From assembly GCA_949737515.1 (NCBI GenBank), contig CATJCP010000096.1, positions 1 through 41,639 of the forward strand: 41,639 nucleotides of DNA. The letters run 5' to 3'. Shown here in pieces: positions 7,187-14,787 of this stretch. This DNA is from an uncultured Oscillospiraceae bacterium (GTDB lineage Bacteria > Bacillota > Clostridia > Oscillospirales > Ruminococcaceae). Position numbers and translations under genes: made by a program. Below the pieces are notes generated by a model. It was given only the letters and a program-made list of their open reading frames with translations, was not told where the DNA came from and did not search any database. Within the stretch, counting starts at the first letter, position 1. Each line of letters starts with the position of its first letter.

Positions 7187-8935
7187 CTATTTGGCGTTCA
7201 GAATCACACTTTTCAGCTTGGGGCCAAGGCCCTTTTGATATTCCAGTTTCTCGGGGGTTAGGGTGAGGGTATAGGATCCGGCCTTTTCAATGGACAGGGT
7301 TCCGCAGCTGGTCTCAACCTCCTGCCACAGGAAAAGGTCTCTGGGCTGTATGCGCCGATCGTCTGTGACCGTGAAGGACAGCTCCTTTCCCCCGCAGGAG
7401 AGACGGAATTTGTGGCCGCCCTCCCAGGAGGTGTCCTTCTCCGGATACTTTTCTGTAAAGGTGCGCAGCACCACCTCATATTCCCCGGGCTGGGAGACGG
7501 TAAACTGCCAGGTTAAAAAGTCCTCTGTCCGGCTCCACCCCTCAATGACGCCGTTTTTGGAGCGCCTGCACTCCGGTTCCCCGCTGGAGGAACAGATATG
7601 GGCGGAAACACTGGTCAGAAATACCTTGCCGTCTGTATCTGTGATGGTTGGGTCGATCTCCGCCTCCCCGTCCAGCTCCAGGGCCACTACCGACACATAG
7701 GGATCGGGGGCGGTTTCCGGCAAGGTCAGGGTCAGACGGTCGGTGAGATGCGTCCCGGTTTCTGCTTGGGTGAAGGGGAGTTCCTCCCCGGAAGCCAGAA
7801 GCCTGGCGGATTTTACCCGATTTTTCAGTCCGGTGAAGGTGAAGGGGCCGCCCTTCCAGTCAAACAGGTGGAGATAGAGGGTCTCGCCCTTTCCGGTGAC
7901 AGCTCCCCACTGGGTCTCATAGGGGATCAGAGCCCCTCGGCAGCCATAGACTGCCTCCCCGTTGCGGCGCAGCCAGTCGCCGATGATGTGCAGCCGTTCC
8001 ACACTTTCCGGGGGGATGATCCCCTCCGCTGTGGGGCCGACATTGAGCAGGTAGTTGCCGCCTTTAGAGACAATGCTCACCAGCAGGCGGATCAGGGAGG
8101 CGGGAGACTTCCAGTTGGTATCTTGCTTCTTAAAGCCCCAGGTGTCGTTCATGGTGGCGCAGGTCTCCCAGGGGAGGCTGTTGGCGCCAGAGGGAACCTG
8201 GTTATCCCCGTATCCGATATAGTCCCCCAACTCGTCGCCGCTGACCCGGGGGCCTACGATGCACTCCGGCTGGATGGCGTGTACCAGGTCATTAAACCGC
8301 TGGGCGTTGTAGCGGCTCAGCTTGCCGGGGGTATCGTACCAGATGATGCCGATGGGGCCGTATTGGGTGAGCAGTTCCATGATCTGGGGGATGGCCTTCC
8401 GGTTCATATACCGCTCGAAGACCTTGTCTTCTTCTGGATAGGTTTTATCCCACTGTCCCCAGCAGAATGCCCCGTCTGGATCGTCCCAGTCCTGGTAATG
8501 GGAGTAATAGAAGCACAGCTTGATCCCCTGCTTTTGGCAGGCCTCGGCCAGGTCTTTCATGGGGTCGTGGGCATAGGGGGTGGCGTCTACAATGTTATAG
8601 GGGGAGCAATGGGAATGGTACATGGCAAATCCGTCATGATGCTTGGCAGTGATGACAATGTACTTCATCCCTGCGTCCTTGGCAATGCTGACCCATTCGT
8701 CGGCGTTAAACCTGACGGGGTTGAAGTCCTTGCAGATTTCGCGGTATTCGCTGGCGGGGATGGAAGCATAACGCATGATCTGTTCGCCGATGCCGGGGAT
8801 CTCCTTTCCCTTCCAGGAACCGGCCAGCTGGGCGTACACGCCCCAGTGGATGAACATTCCAAATTTGGCTTCTCGGAACCATTGGAGGCGTTCCTCGTTG
8901 GTGCAGATACGGCGGTTGGAAAACAATTCCGGCAT
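7187..8935 (-). CDS. GH29 alpha-L-fucosidase
   Basis: The 582-residue protein carries a GH29 barrel in its first ~350 residues. KFGMFIHWGVY, TAKHHDGFAMY and the nucleophile-bearing GIIWYDTPG (Asp201) are the family's landmarks. The remaining ~230 residues look like beta-sandwich accessory domains. I chose the ATG at 8935 because AGGAAAGGA lies about ten bases upstream and homologues start just before 'NEERLQWF'; the open frame continues further up but without a ribosome-binding site. No signal peptide is seen, so it should act on fucosylated oligosaccharides after uptake. Linkage specificity cannot be read from sequence. It follows a GH95-like gene by 64 bp, so two presumptive fucosidases of different mechanisms (retaining and inverting) are neighbours. 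Confidence 0.92.
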   Translation of the reverse strand: MPELFSNRRICTNEERLQWFREAKFGMFIHWGVYAQLAGSWKGKEIPGIGEQIMRYASIPASEYREICKDFNPVRFNADEWVSIAKDAGMKYIVITAKHHDGFAMYHSHCSPYNIVDATPYAHDPMKDLAEACQKQGIKLCFYYSHYQDWDDPDGAFCWGQWDKTYPEEDKVFERYMNRKAIPQIMELLTQYGPIGIIWYDTPGKLSRYNAQRFNDLVHAIQPECIVGPRVSGDELGDYIGYGDNQVPSGANSLPWETCATMNDTWGFKKQDTNWKSPASLIRLLVSIVSKGGNYLLNVGPTAEGIIPPESVERLHIIGDWLRRNGEAVYGCRGALIPYETQWGAVTGKGETLYLHLFDWKGGPFTFTGLKNRVKSARLLASGEELPFTQAETGTHLTDRLTLTLPETAPDPYVSVVALELDGEAEIDPTITDTDGKVFLTSVSAHICSSSGEPECRRSKNGVIEGWSRTEDFLTWQFTVSQPGEYEVVLRTFTEKYPEKDTSWEGGHKFRLSCGGKELSFTVTDDRRIQPRDLFLWQEVETSCGTLSIEKAGSYTLTLTPEKLEYQKGLGPKLKSVILNAK

Positions 8936-8999
8936 AGTTGTCAATCCTTTCCTGTAAAAAATTTGATAGGGCCTTTTGCGCTTATCGGACGGCGGAGGG

Positions 9000-11228
9000 C
9001 TACAGCTGCTTTCCCATGCCCGAAAACGGGATTCCGTACAGCCGCCAGGGCTTGAATCCACCCCAATAGTTGCAAAGGGAGGGAGAGGGATCGCAGAGCT
9101 CCAGCTTTCCGTCGCAGCAGGGATTTGGGGATAGGAGAACGGTTTCCCCCTTTTTTAGGGGAATTTGGTATTTGCCGTCAGAGGCAAAGAGGGTGACGGC
9201 CTTTCCGCTGGAATACCTTGCCGTCAAAACCTCCGCCCTGCAAAGCAGGTTCAGGGGCTCCCCGGCCAGGCTTTTGATGTGGATAAAGCCTAAGGCCCCA
9301 TCCTTTTGCTGGGCGGAAACCAGGAACGCCCCCTCTGCCCTCAGGTTTTGGAAGGAGACGTCCTTCCAGTCCTTTGGCAGTGCGGGAAAGACCCGGATCA
9401 CCCCGCTATAACTTTGGAGAAGGAGATCGTGGACAGCCTCGCCCATCCCCAAAGGGGATTCGATGACCGGGCCCGCCTCGCGGTAAAAGGTGTTGGGTTT
9501 ACAAAGTTCCAGACCGGAACGGAGGTAGCAAAGGGCCTCGTCCCCTTCCCCGATGGCTGCGGCAAGAGAGGCAGCCCCTGCGAAAGTGAAGCCCCGCAGG
9601 TCTCCTTCCAGTCCAAACCAGTGGCGCAGGGAGATGCGGACCTTCTGCCGGTTCTCCTGCTTGTCACAGTCAATGATGTGGAGGGGATATACCCCCAGCA
9701 GATGGCTGTAATGGCGGTGGCCATGTTCCATCGGCACGTTTTTCCCGATCAAAAATCCGGTTTTGTCCTGGGGATAGTCGGGCAGCTTTTCCTGGATTTC
9801 AGCCCAGCGGGGATGCTCTGGATCGTCAATGCCAAGACGGCCGCAGATCTCGTTTAAGGTCTGGATACCCCACTGCATCAGGAACAGATCGTAATTGCAG
9901 TCCTCTACCTTCAGCTTGCGGAAGGAGCCGTATTCCGGGGAGATGGTCTTGGGCAGGTGGAGCTTTCCGTCCCTGCCGGGGATGAGCAGGTGAAAATAAT
10001 AGTGCATGGTCCGGCGGAGCAGTGGGTAGAGGAAATCCCGCAGCATGGAGTCGTCCATGGAATACCGGTACTGGCGGTAGCAGTTGTGGCAGATCCAGGC
10101 CAGGTTCCCGATCTCGTCCCCCACAGGGGAGACTAGATCATGGCTGGTGGAACGTCCCAGGGCGGCGGAGTCAGACCGGTAGGCCTCCGGGACATTGCAG
10201 ATCAGGTTTTCCATATTTTTTTCCAGGGAATTGATTAAAGATTCCCCGATGTCCAGATGGTTGGAGGCGTAGACCGGGGAATAAGCCAGCTGGACATTCA
10301 TGTTAAACCAGGTCCCCGGCCAGGGGGTGGGGCCGGTCCAGGGCCCTTGGTTATCCATAATGGGCTTATCGGAGCGGGTGGCGCAGGCCATTTTGTACAT
10401 TTGGATATAGTAAAATCCCTCTAAGCGGGTATCGGGAATGGAAATCATTGACTTGGAAAAGTATTCGTGCCACCACTCTTCGTGGGTTCGGCGGAATAGG
10501 CTGAACTCCGCTGCCGCCGTTTCCTGCAGAAGCTTGGCCGCCCTCTGCCCTGACTCTGGCCCGCAGCCCTGTTGGACGGTGCAGAAATACCGCTTCCTGC
10601 GCCCGGACCCATCCAAAGGAACACAGAGGAACGCGCTGGCACAGCCGTCTGGGGAATGGTTGTAGGATTGGTAGCAAACCGTTATCCCATCTATCTCTGC
10701 TTCGGAGACAGTGATCTCCGGAAAATACTGGTCGATGTTGGGCCGTCCGTCGTCCACCAGAAGGGCCTCCGCCACTTGGGGATAGGGGACCCATTGGAGG
10801 CAGGAGGTCTCCCTTTCGTCCGTTTCCACCTCGATCACCAGAACGTCGGAAAGGCTGTGAATAAAGGCGGAAACCCGGGCGCTCCCGTTTACGGTGATAA
10901 CATCAGAGGCAAAACGGGCGTTGTACAGCTCCAGCCGGGCGGTGGTTCCCCCATAGATCCAGCTTCCAAAGTCCAATTCGAATTCCCCAACAGGAACTCT
11001 TGCAGAATAGGCGTTTTCCCGGTGGGCGGTCACATCCACCCGCCCCATGACAAAGCGGTAGGTTTGCCGCTTTGACTTGTGCTCGGCATTGTAGATTTCC
11101 GCTCCCAGCATCCCATTGCCCAAAAAGGCGCAGTCATCCCAGGTTTTGGGGGACTGGCTCCAATAAAGGTCGTGATTCTTCAGGACCTTTCCGATTGGCA
11201 TGGAAAGGTCTGTTGAAATTGAATTCAT
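9000..11228 (-). CDS. GH95-like glycosidase (divergent alpha-L-fucosidase/galactosidase family) with altered general base
   Basis: The 742-residue protein shows GH95 architecture: an N-terminal beta-domain starting with 'FLGNGMLGAEIYN', an (alpha/alpha)6 barrel, and a C-terminal domain with 'FPALPKDW'. Two of the three expected catalytic elements are present: the Asn pair in FNMNVQ (Asn309, Asn311) and the acid in SPEY (Glu432). Where GH95 enzymes have DGNFGG with the aspartate base, this protein reads ESPLGM (Glu590), and the GWSRAW block before it is replaced. Substrate may therefore differ from canonical GH95, or activity may be changed. AAGGAG precedes the ATG at 11228; the longer open frame reaches into the upstream HAD gene and was rejected. 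No signal peptide is visible. A canonical paralogue lies at 39570. Confidence 0.75.
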   Translation of the reverse strand: MNSISTDLSMPIGKVLKNHDLYWSQSPKTWDDCAFLGNGMLGAEIYNAEHKSKRQTYRFVMGRVDVTAHRENAYSARVPVGEFELDFGSWIYGGTTARLELYNARFASDVITVNGSARVSAFIHSLSDVLVIEVETDERETSCLQWVPYPQVAEALLVDDGRPNIDQYFPEITVSEAEIDGITVCYQSYNHSPDGCASAFLCVPLDGSGRRKRYFCTVQQGCGPESGQRAAKLLQETAAAEFSLFRRTHEEWWHEYFSKSMISIPDTRLEGFYYIQMYKMACATRSDKPIMDNQGPWTGPTPWPGTWFNMNVQLAYSPVYASNHLDIGESLINSLEKNMENLICNVPEAYRSDSAALGRSTSHDLVSPVGDEIGNLAWICHNCYRQYRYSMDDSMLRDFLYPLLRRTMHYYFHLLIPGRDGKLHLPKTISPEYGSFRKLKVEDCNYDLFLMQWGIQTLNEICGRLGIDDPEHPRWAEIQEKLPDYPQDKTGFLIGKNVPMEHGHRHYSHLLGVYPLHIIDCDKQENRQKVRISLRHWFGLEGDLRGFTFAGAASLAAAIGEGDEALCYLRSGLELCKPNTFYREAGPVIESPLGMGEAVHDLLLQSYSGVIRVFPALPKDWKDVSFQNLRAEGAFLVSAQQKDGALGFIHIKSLAGEPLNLLCRAEVLTARYSSGKAVTLFASDGKYQIPLKKGETVLLSPNPCCDGKLELCDPSPSLCNYWGGFKPWRLYGIPFSGMGKQL

Positions 11229-11275
11229 AATGTTCTCCTTCTTTGCTAACGGTTTCATTTTCTCTATTTTAGGTT

Positions 11276-12106
11276 TTAACACAGGTTTTCCGTGAATTCT
11301 CTCAAAAGTGCTTCCTGGTATTCTCCCCCAAAAGTTCCGGACAACAGCCGTTCCAGGCCCTCCCGGCGGAACTTCTCCCAGGATTCCCTTTCCTTTTTCA
11401 CCAGGATGGGGAAAAACCATACCCCCGCAGATTTGGCGGCGGCAAGATCACCGGGGGCGTCCCCGATCATCAATGTCCTTCCGGCGTCAAAGCCCTTTTG
11501 GAGCAGTATTTGAATGCAATGGGACTTGGAGCCGGAATCCTGGGCACAGACTTCGTCCACTATGGATAAAAGGCCGCATCGCTTCCACTCCTCCTCTACA
11601 GCCTGGCGGTTGGCGGAGGAGACGACGGCGATATTCGCCATGGGATGGGCTGCCTCCAACGCCTCCTTTGCACTGGGAAACGCCCTTTTTAGCTCCTCCG
11701 GCAGGGCGGCGATGGATGAATTGACGTTTTTGGACCAGCGAAGGGCCTGTTCTAAAATGGGCGCAAAACATCCGCCTGTCTTTCCAACGGCTTGTTCCAG
11801 TGCATCGTTGGAAAGGCTGGCTGCATTTTCCACCCAGTCCTTTAAAATTTCCAGTCCGTCAACAGGACGGTACTGGAGGTGAACCTCCTGCAAAATCATC
11901 AGCAGGGCCTTAAAGCGGTTGATTCCCCGGGAAGAGGAATACAGGTTGATCTGGTTCCAACGCTCCAGCAGGGGATCGCGCCACTGCTGAAGGTTCCACT
12001 CCTCTATCATACAGGGACCGAAGCATTGGAAGTGCTTCATGTCCATGGTGTCCATAGCGCAGCCGTCGGAGTCCACACAGATCAAAAAGTCCTTCTTTTT
12101 AGCCAT
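11276..12106 (-). CDS. HAD-superfamily hydrolase of unknown substrate
   Basis: The 276-residue protein begins with HAD motif I, CVDSDGCAMDT, with nucleophile Asp12 and acid/base Asp14. A motif II-like 'IAVVSSANRQA' follows in the middle, and motif IV 'GDAPGDLAAAKSAG' comes near the C-terminus, the layout of phosphoglycolate-phosphatase-like HADs with an inserted helical cap. It probably removes phosphate from a small metabolite. GGGGAGG precedes the ATG at 12106. It sits 22 bp after the lyase gene and 47 bp before the GH95-like gene, so it appears to be part of the glycan operon, and a sugar phosphate is a reasonable guess for the substrate. That is inference only; nothing in the sequence identifies it. 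Confidence 0.8.
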   Translation of the reverse strand: MAKKKDFLICVDSDGCAMDTMDMKHFQCFGPCMIEEWNLQQWRDPLLERWNQINLYSSSRGINRFKALLMILQEVHLQYRPVDGLEILKDWVENAASLSNDALEQAVGKTGGCFAPILEQALRWSKNVNSSIAALPEELKRAFPSAKEALEAAHPMANIAVVSSANRQAVEEEWKRCGLLSIVDEVCAQDSGSKSHCIQILLQKGFDAGRTLMIGDAPGDLAAAKSAGVWFFPILVKKERESWEKFRREGLERLLSGTFGGEYQEALLREFTENLC

Positions 12107-12128
12107 CTGTTTCTGCCTCCCCTTTCCC

Positions 12129-13244
12129 TCACAACAAAAGCTGCGGATATTGAATGGCGTTGTTGCGGCTCACTTCATCCGGGGAGAAAGGATCGGGCAG
12201 GGAACGGTACAGGCGCAGCAGCTCTTCCCGCCCCAGCCGGCATCCCGCGAACAATAGGAAGGAGGAGCGAACGGGGAAAGCGTCAAAGTGCATCACGTCT
12301 TTGGCATAGGGCCAGGCGCTCTTGTCCTGTAAATAGGGGAGGAGAAAATTGATCCCATCCTGTATGGAAAGCCCCTTTTCATTGCGGAATTCCCACAGGT
12401 CGTCCTCTGGGGAAGAGAGGATTTGGCAGAGGGTGACCATGTTATCCAGCACAAAGATCGAGTAATTATAAGGCTTTGTACGGGCCAGCTCCCTGGGAAA
12501 GCCGCCGTTGGGGGCCATCTGCGCCATCAGATGGGTTTGAAACCGATGACGGCACATTTCCACAACCGGCAGATTATCGGTAAAAAGGGCGAAAGCCGCC
12601 GCCTGGACAAAGAAGCAGACCGAATGGTTGTTGGTTGCGGAGGCTTCTTCGATCCCATTTCTGCTGGTGAGCATCCACCCCAGATACTGGGCAAACCAAT
12701 CCTTTAGCCCCTGGTAGGTGCTGCTGTCCATAGAATCCTGCAGGGCTTCAATGGCAAAGGGAAGCTCGGCCAGGTGCAGGGTGTCGATGATGCCGATCCC
12801 CCGGCCGGGGCAGATCCCTGGAATCGCTTGGGCATAGGTGAGGCTTGGGTTCATTCTGGTTTCCGGATCCAGAAAGAATGCCGTTAAAAGTTTGACTGCC
12901 CTTTGGGCATAGCGCTCCTCTTTATCCAGGCGATAGCCTAGGGCAAGGGAGCATACGTCGCTGCGCATCTGCCTCAGAATATGGCGGTGGACGTCAAAAT
13001 TTCCGGGATTTGTCTCCCCGTCCCGCTGGATATAGGGTAGGCCGTCCTTTGTTTGGGGATTGGGCCACCAGTAATCCCCATTGGAGTAATAGTCGTGAGG
13101 GCCGCCCTCGCTGAGGGGTGCCCGTTCGTCTGTGATGCAGCGGATCGGATGAGATAAGGCCTCCTCAGCCCGTGCAGCAACCAGGCCGGGGGATTCCTCC
13201 GCCGGCGGGGTTTGGGTTTGGAAGTTCTTCTTCCAGGTAAGCAT
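12129..13244 (-). CDS. Alginate_lyase-superfamily polysaccharide lyase (PL38-like)
   Basis: The 371-residue protein has the alpha-toroid lyase signature YYSNGDYWWPNP (52-63) with GLPYIQRDGETNP just after it, and a central ATNNHSVCF (Asn206, His207). RTKPYNYSIF (tyrosines at 259 and 261) could supply the catalytic base/acid. These features match the Alginate_lyase Pfam family, particularly the group classified as PL38, whose characterised members cleave beta-1,4-linked uronic acid polymers including glucuronan. No signal peptide is seen, so it would be an oligosaccharide lyase in the cytoplasm, which is unusual for a lyase meant to attack polymer. GAAGGAGGAT precedes the ATG at 13244. It is the first gene of the glycan run and would supply the unsaturated products used by the GH88 enzyme downstream. 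Confidence 0.8.
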   Translation of the reverse strand: MLTWKKNFQTQTPPAEESPGLVAARAEEALSHPIRCITDERAPLSEGGPHDYYSNGDYWWPNPQTKDGLPYIQRDGETNPGNFDVHRHILRQMRSDVCSLALGYRLDKEERYAQRAVKLLTAFFLDPETRMNPSLTYAQAIPGICPGRGIGIIDTLHLAELPFAIEALQDSMDSSTYQGLKDWFAQYLGWMLTSRNGIEEASATNNHSVCFFVQAAAFALFTDNLPVVEMCRHRFQTHLMAQMAPNGGFPRELARTKPYNYSIFVLDNMVTLCQILSSPEDDLWEFRNEKGLSIQDGINFLLPYLQDKSAWPYAKDVMHFDAFPVRSSFLLFAGCRLGREELLRLYRSLPDPFSPDEVSRNNAIQYPQLLL

Positions 13245-13293
13245 AAAGCCATCCTCCTTCTTTTTTGCGCTTTTTTCTCTATCTATATCATAT

Positions 13294-13308
13294 AAGGGAA
13301 GTTCCCTT
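13294..13308. promoter_or_regulatory. 15-bp palindrome upstream of the PL38-like operon
   Basis: AAGGGAAGTTCCCTT is a perfect odd palindrome 50 bases upstream of the lyase start. The minus-strand sequence right after it, TATATGATATAG, contains TATGAT, a possible -10, but no convincing -35 is present 17 bases upstream. It could be an operator for this unit; the rest of the 156-base gap is AT-rich with no other clear element. Confidence 0.3.
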
Positions 13309-13400
13309 TCCTTTTTTGGCGTATGGAAGGCTTATATTTTTATTTTACTGGAAAATATTCAGAAAAAATAGGGCTCTTTTCTTAAAAAATAGTCTGATTT

Positions 13401-14048
13401 TCAGGTTTTAAGGTTTTCTTCCTTTGATAAGCTCCGGACAGAACGCCAGAGGGCTTCCGCCGGTTGGTTGTGTTCGAGCAGGCGAAGTCGGTTCTCCGAT
13501 TGTTCCAGGATGGTGATTCCCGCGTTCAGCAGCAGCTTATCCCAGTCTATTGTTATATCCCCAAGGGAACGCAGGGCAGAACGGATACATCCCCCGTGGG
13601 TGACAAGGATCAGGTGCTGGATCCCTTGGGTGCGGCATTGCTCCACATAGAAGCCGGCAGCCTCCCAAACCCGTTGGGCGGTGTGCTCCCGGGTTTCTAT
13701 CTCGGGGGAGTTGGGATGGTTTTTTTCGTATTCCTCCCGCTCGGCGTAGGTCATGCCGGACTGGCTGCCGTAATCTCGTTCGATGAGCCGGGAATCCAGG
13801 AGGATCTCCCCGCTTGGGATGTTCAGTTTCTCCGCAATTTTGGCCGCCGTATCCCTGGCGCGGGACAGGGGGCTGGAGACCATCAGCGGCCTGGCGAGCC
13901 CTGCCGCCTGCCAGTACATAGAAAGATATTTGGCGCACTGCGCCGCCTGTTCCCGCCCGGCGGCGTTCATGGGGATGTCTTCCCGGCCCTGGAGCTTCTT
14001 CTGAACGTTCCAGTCGGTTTCCCCGTGGCGGATAAAGTAGAGTTTCAT
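13401..14048 (-). CDS. Histidine phosphatase family protein (phosphoglycerate-mutase-like)
   Basis: The 215-residue protein starts with the phosphohistidine motif FIRHGETDWN (His8). It has the second conserved arginine region around 'VSSPLSRARDTA' and the second histidine in 'LVTHGGCIRS'. This is the clade that holds broad-specificity phosphatases and cobalamin-pathway CobC enzymes rather than glycolytic mutases, so phosphatase is the safer call. Its start overlaps the end of the HepT-like gene (ATGA), and its AAGGGA ribosome-binding site lies inside the last codons of that gene. The same arrangement is found as a remnant after the Nudix gene at 14757, implying this gene once directly followed the Nudix gene. 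Confidence 0.85.
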   Translation of the reverse strand: MKLYFIRHGETDWNVQKKLQGREDIPMNAAGREQAAQCAKYLSMYWQAAGLARPLMVSSPLSRARDTAAKIAEKLNIPSGEILLDSRLIERDYGSQSGMTYAEREEYEKNHPNSPEIETREHTAQRVWEAAGFYVEQCRTQGIQHLILVTHGGCIRSALRSLGDITIDWDKLLLNAGITILEQSENRLRLLEHNQPAEALWRSVRSLSKEENLKT

Positions 14049-14407
14049 GGGCTGTCGTTCCCTTTTATATTGTTGAGACAGTTTTCTATGCTGTCTTTTA
14101 GCAGCGGCAGGTCTTGATCAATGGTATCCCAGATAATACGCATATCAATGCCGGAGTATCCATGTACAATCCGGTTTCGCATACCATAAACCTGTTTCCA
14201 GGGAATTGCGGCAGTGGCTTCCTTAAATTCACTGGACAAGGATACCTTCGCTAACTCTCCAATCTGCATAAGGTTGAATACACAGGCCTCAACCCGCATG
14301 GGATCTGTCTGAAATGAATCCAGATTCTCGCAGTTTTTACAATAGTGGAGTACTGAGGCAATGTGATGATAGATTTTTTCTAAAACCTGTCTGTCTTTAC
14401 TGTTCAT
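14045..14407 (-). CDS. hepT: HepT-like HEPN ribonuclease toxin (DUF86)
   Basis: The 120-residue helical protein carries the HEPN active-site motif RX4HXY as RNRIVHGY (Arg77, His82, Tyr84). In characterised HepT toxins the Arg and His cleave RNA and the Tyr is the residue modified by the partner MntA with AMP. The gene overlaps the upstream MntA-like gene by 11 bp in the usual order. Its last nine residues, NNIKGNDSP, are identical to the C-terminus of the Nudix protein encoded at 14755-15387 because both are encoded by a 31-bp direct repeat. This suggests the original HepT tail was replaced or extended when the pair was inserted here. Confidence 0.85.
   Translation of the reverse strand: MNSKDRQVLEKIYHHIASVLHYCKNCENLDSFQTDPMRVEACVFNLMQIGELAKVSLSSEFKEATAAIPWKQVYGMRNRIVHGYSGIDMRIIWDTIDQDLPLLKDSIENCLNNIKGNDSP
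14047..14077. repeat. 31-bp direct repeat, copy A (end of hepT / start of phosphatase gene)
   Basis: This copy is identical to 14757-14787. It encodes the shared C-terminal peptide NNIKGNDSP on the minus strand and includes the ribosome-binding site and part of the start codon of the phosphatase gene. The two copies bracket the MntA/HepT pair and are 710 bases apart. Confidence 0.95.
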
Positions 14408-14699
14408 AGATCACTACCCCGCTTTTTTCTATCTCCGCGCCGACCTGGGAATTGGGGGTTAGCTGGGATACATCCAGCAGGTCGACATTTTTCCCAAGGG
14501 ATGTTACAACATCCTCAAGCAGTCCAAAAAAGGCGAGCCCCTTCAAACCGCTGTCAACTAAAATATCAATGTCGCTCTGCGCTCTGGCGGTTCCCTTGGC
14601 ATAGGAGCCGAAAAGAACCGCTTTTTTTACATTGTGGTCTGAAAAAACCGGCTTCAGTATCCTTTGAATCTGCATTGGAGTATATATTTCTGAAAACAT
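14397..14699 (-). CDS. mntA: MntA-like minimal nucleotidyltransferase antitoxin
   Basis: The 100-residue protein has the MNT catalytic pattern GSX10DXD as GSYAKGTARAQSDID (Gly31, Ser32, Asp43, Asp45), preceded by the usual 'KAVLFGS'. In type VII toxin-antitoxin systems MntA neutralises HepT by transferring AMP to the tyrosine of its RX4HXY motif. Both partners keep the residues needed for this chemistry. The gene lies 55 bp after the Nudix gene; the spacer contains a six-codon remnant of a phosphatase gene start. An AGGGTGA site precedes the ATG at 14699. The pair probably relies on read-through from the upstream operon, since no separate promoter is evident. Confidence 0.87.
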   Translation of the reverse strand: MFSEIYTPMQIQRILKPVFSDHNVKKAVLFGSYAKGTARAQSDIDILVDSGLKGLAFFGLLEDVVTSLGKNVDLLDVSQLTPNSQVGAEIEKSGVVIYEQ

Positions 14700-14738
14700 A
14701 CCGTCACCCTACACCTTTTTATCCTCTCTCATTGGCTA

Positions 14739-14787
14739 TTTATGAAGTAAAGCTTTATGGGCTGTCGTTCCCTTTTATATTGTTGAG
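14739..14787. repeat. 31-bp direct repeat, copy B (14757-14787), with adjoining remnant of a phosphatase gene start
   Basis: The 31 bases at 14757-14787 are identical to copy A and encode the end of the Nudix protein. The next bases on the minus strand (14758-14741) read IKLYFI in the frame of the phosphatase start MKLYFI. All five base differences from the real gene fall at third codon positions, after which similarity stops. This looks like the degraded start of a homologous phosphatase gene left behind by the insertion. Confidence 0.85.

Noticed and set aside
7598..9055. Plus-strand open frame of 485 codons opposite the GH29 gene
   Set aside because: Antisense shadow of the fucosidase gene with no recognisable protein features.
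13260..13400. Possible terminator after the phosphatase gene
   Set aside because: Only a 4-bp CTGA/TCAG stem precedes the T run, too weak to call.
14047..14787. Simple target-site duplication from a transposon, or a CRISPR repeat pair
   Set aside because: No transposase or terminal inverted repeats are present, there are only two copies 710 bases apart, and the sequence next to copy B diverges at third codon positions, which a fresh duplication would not show.
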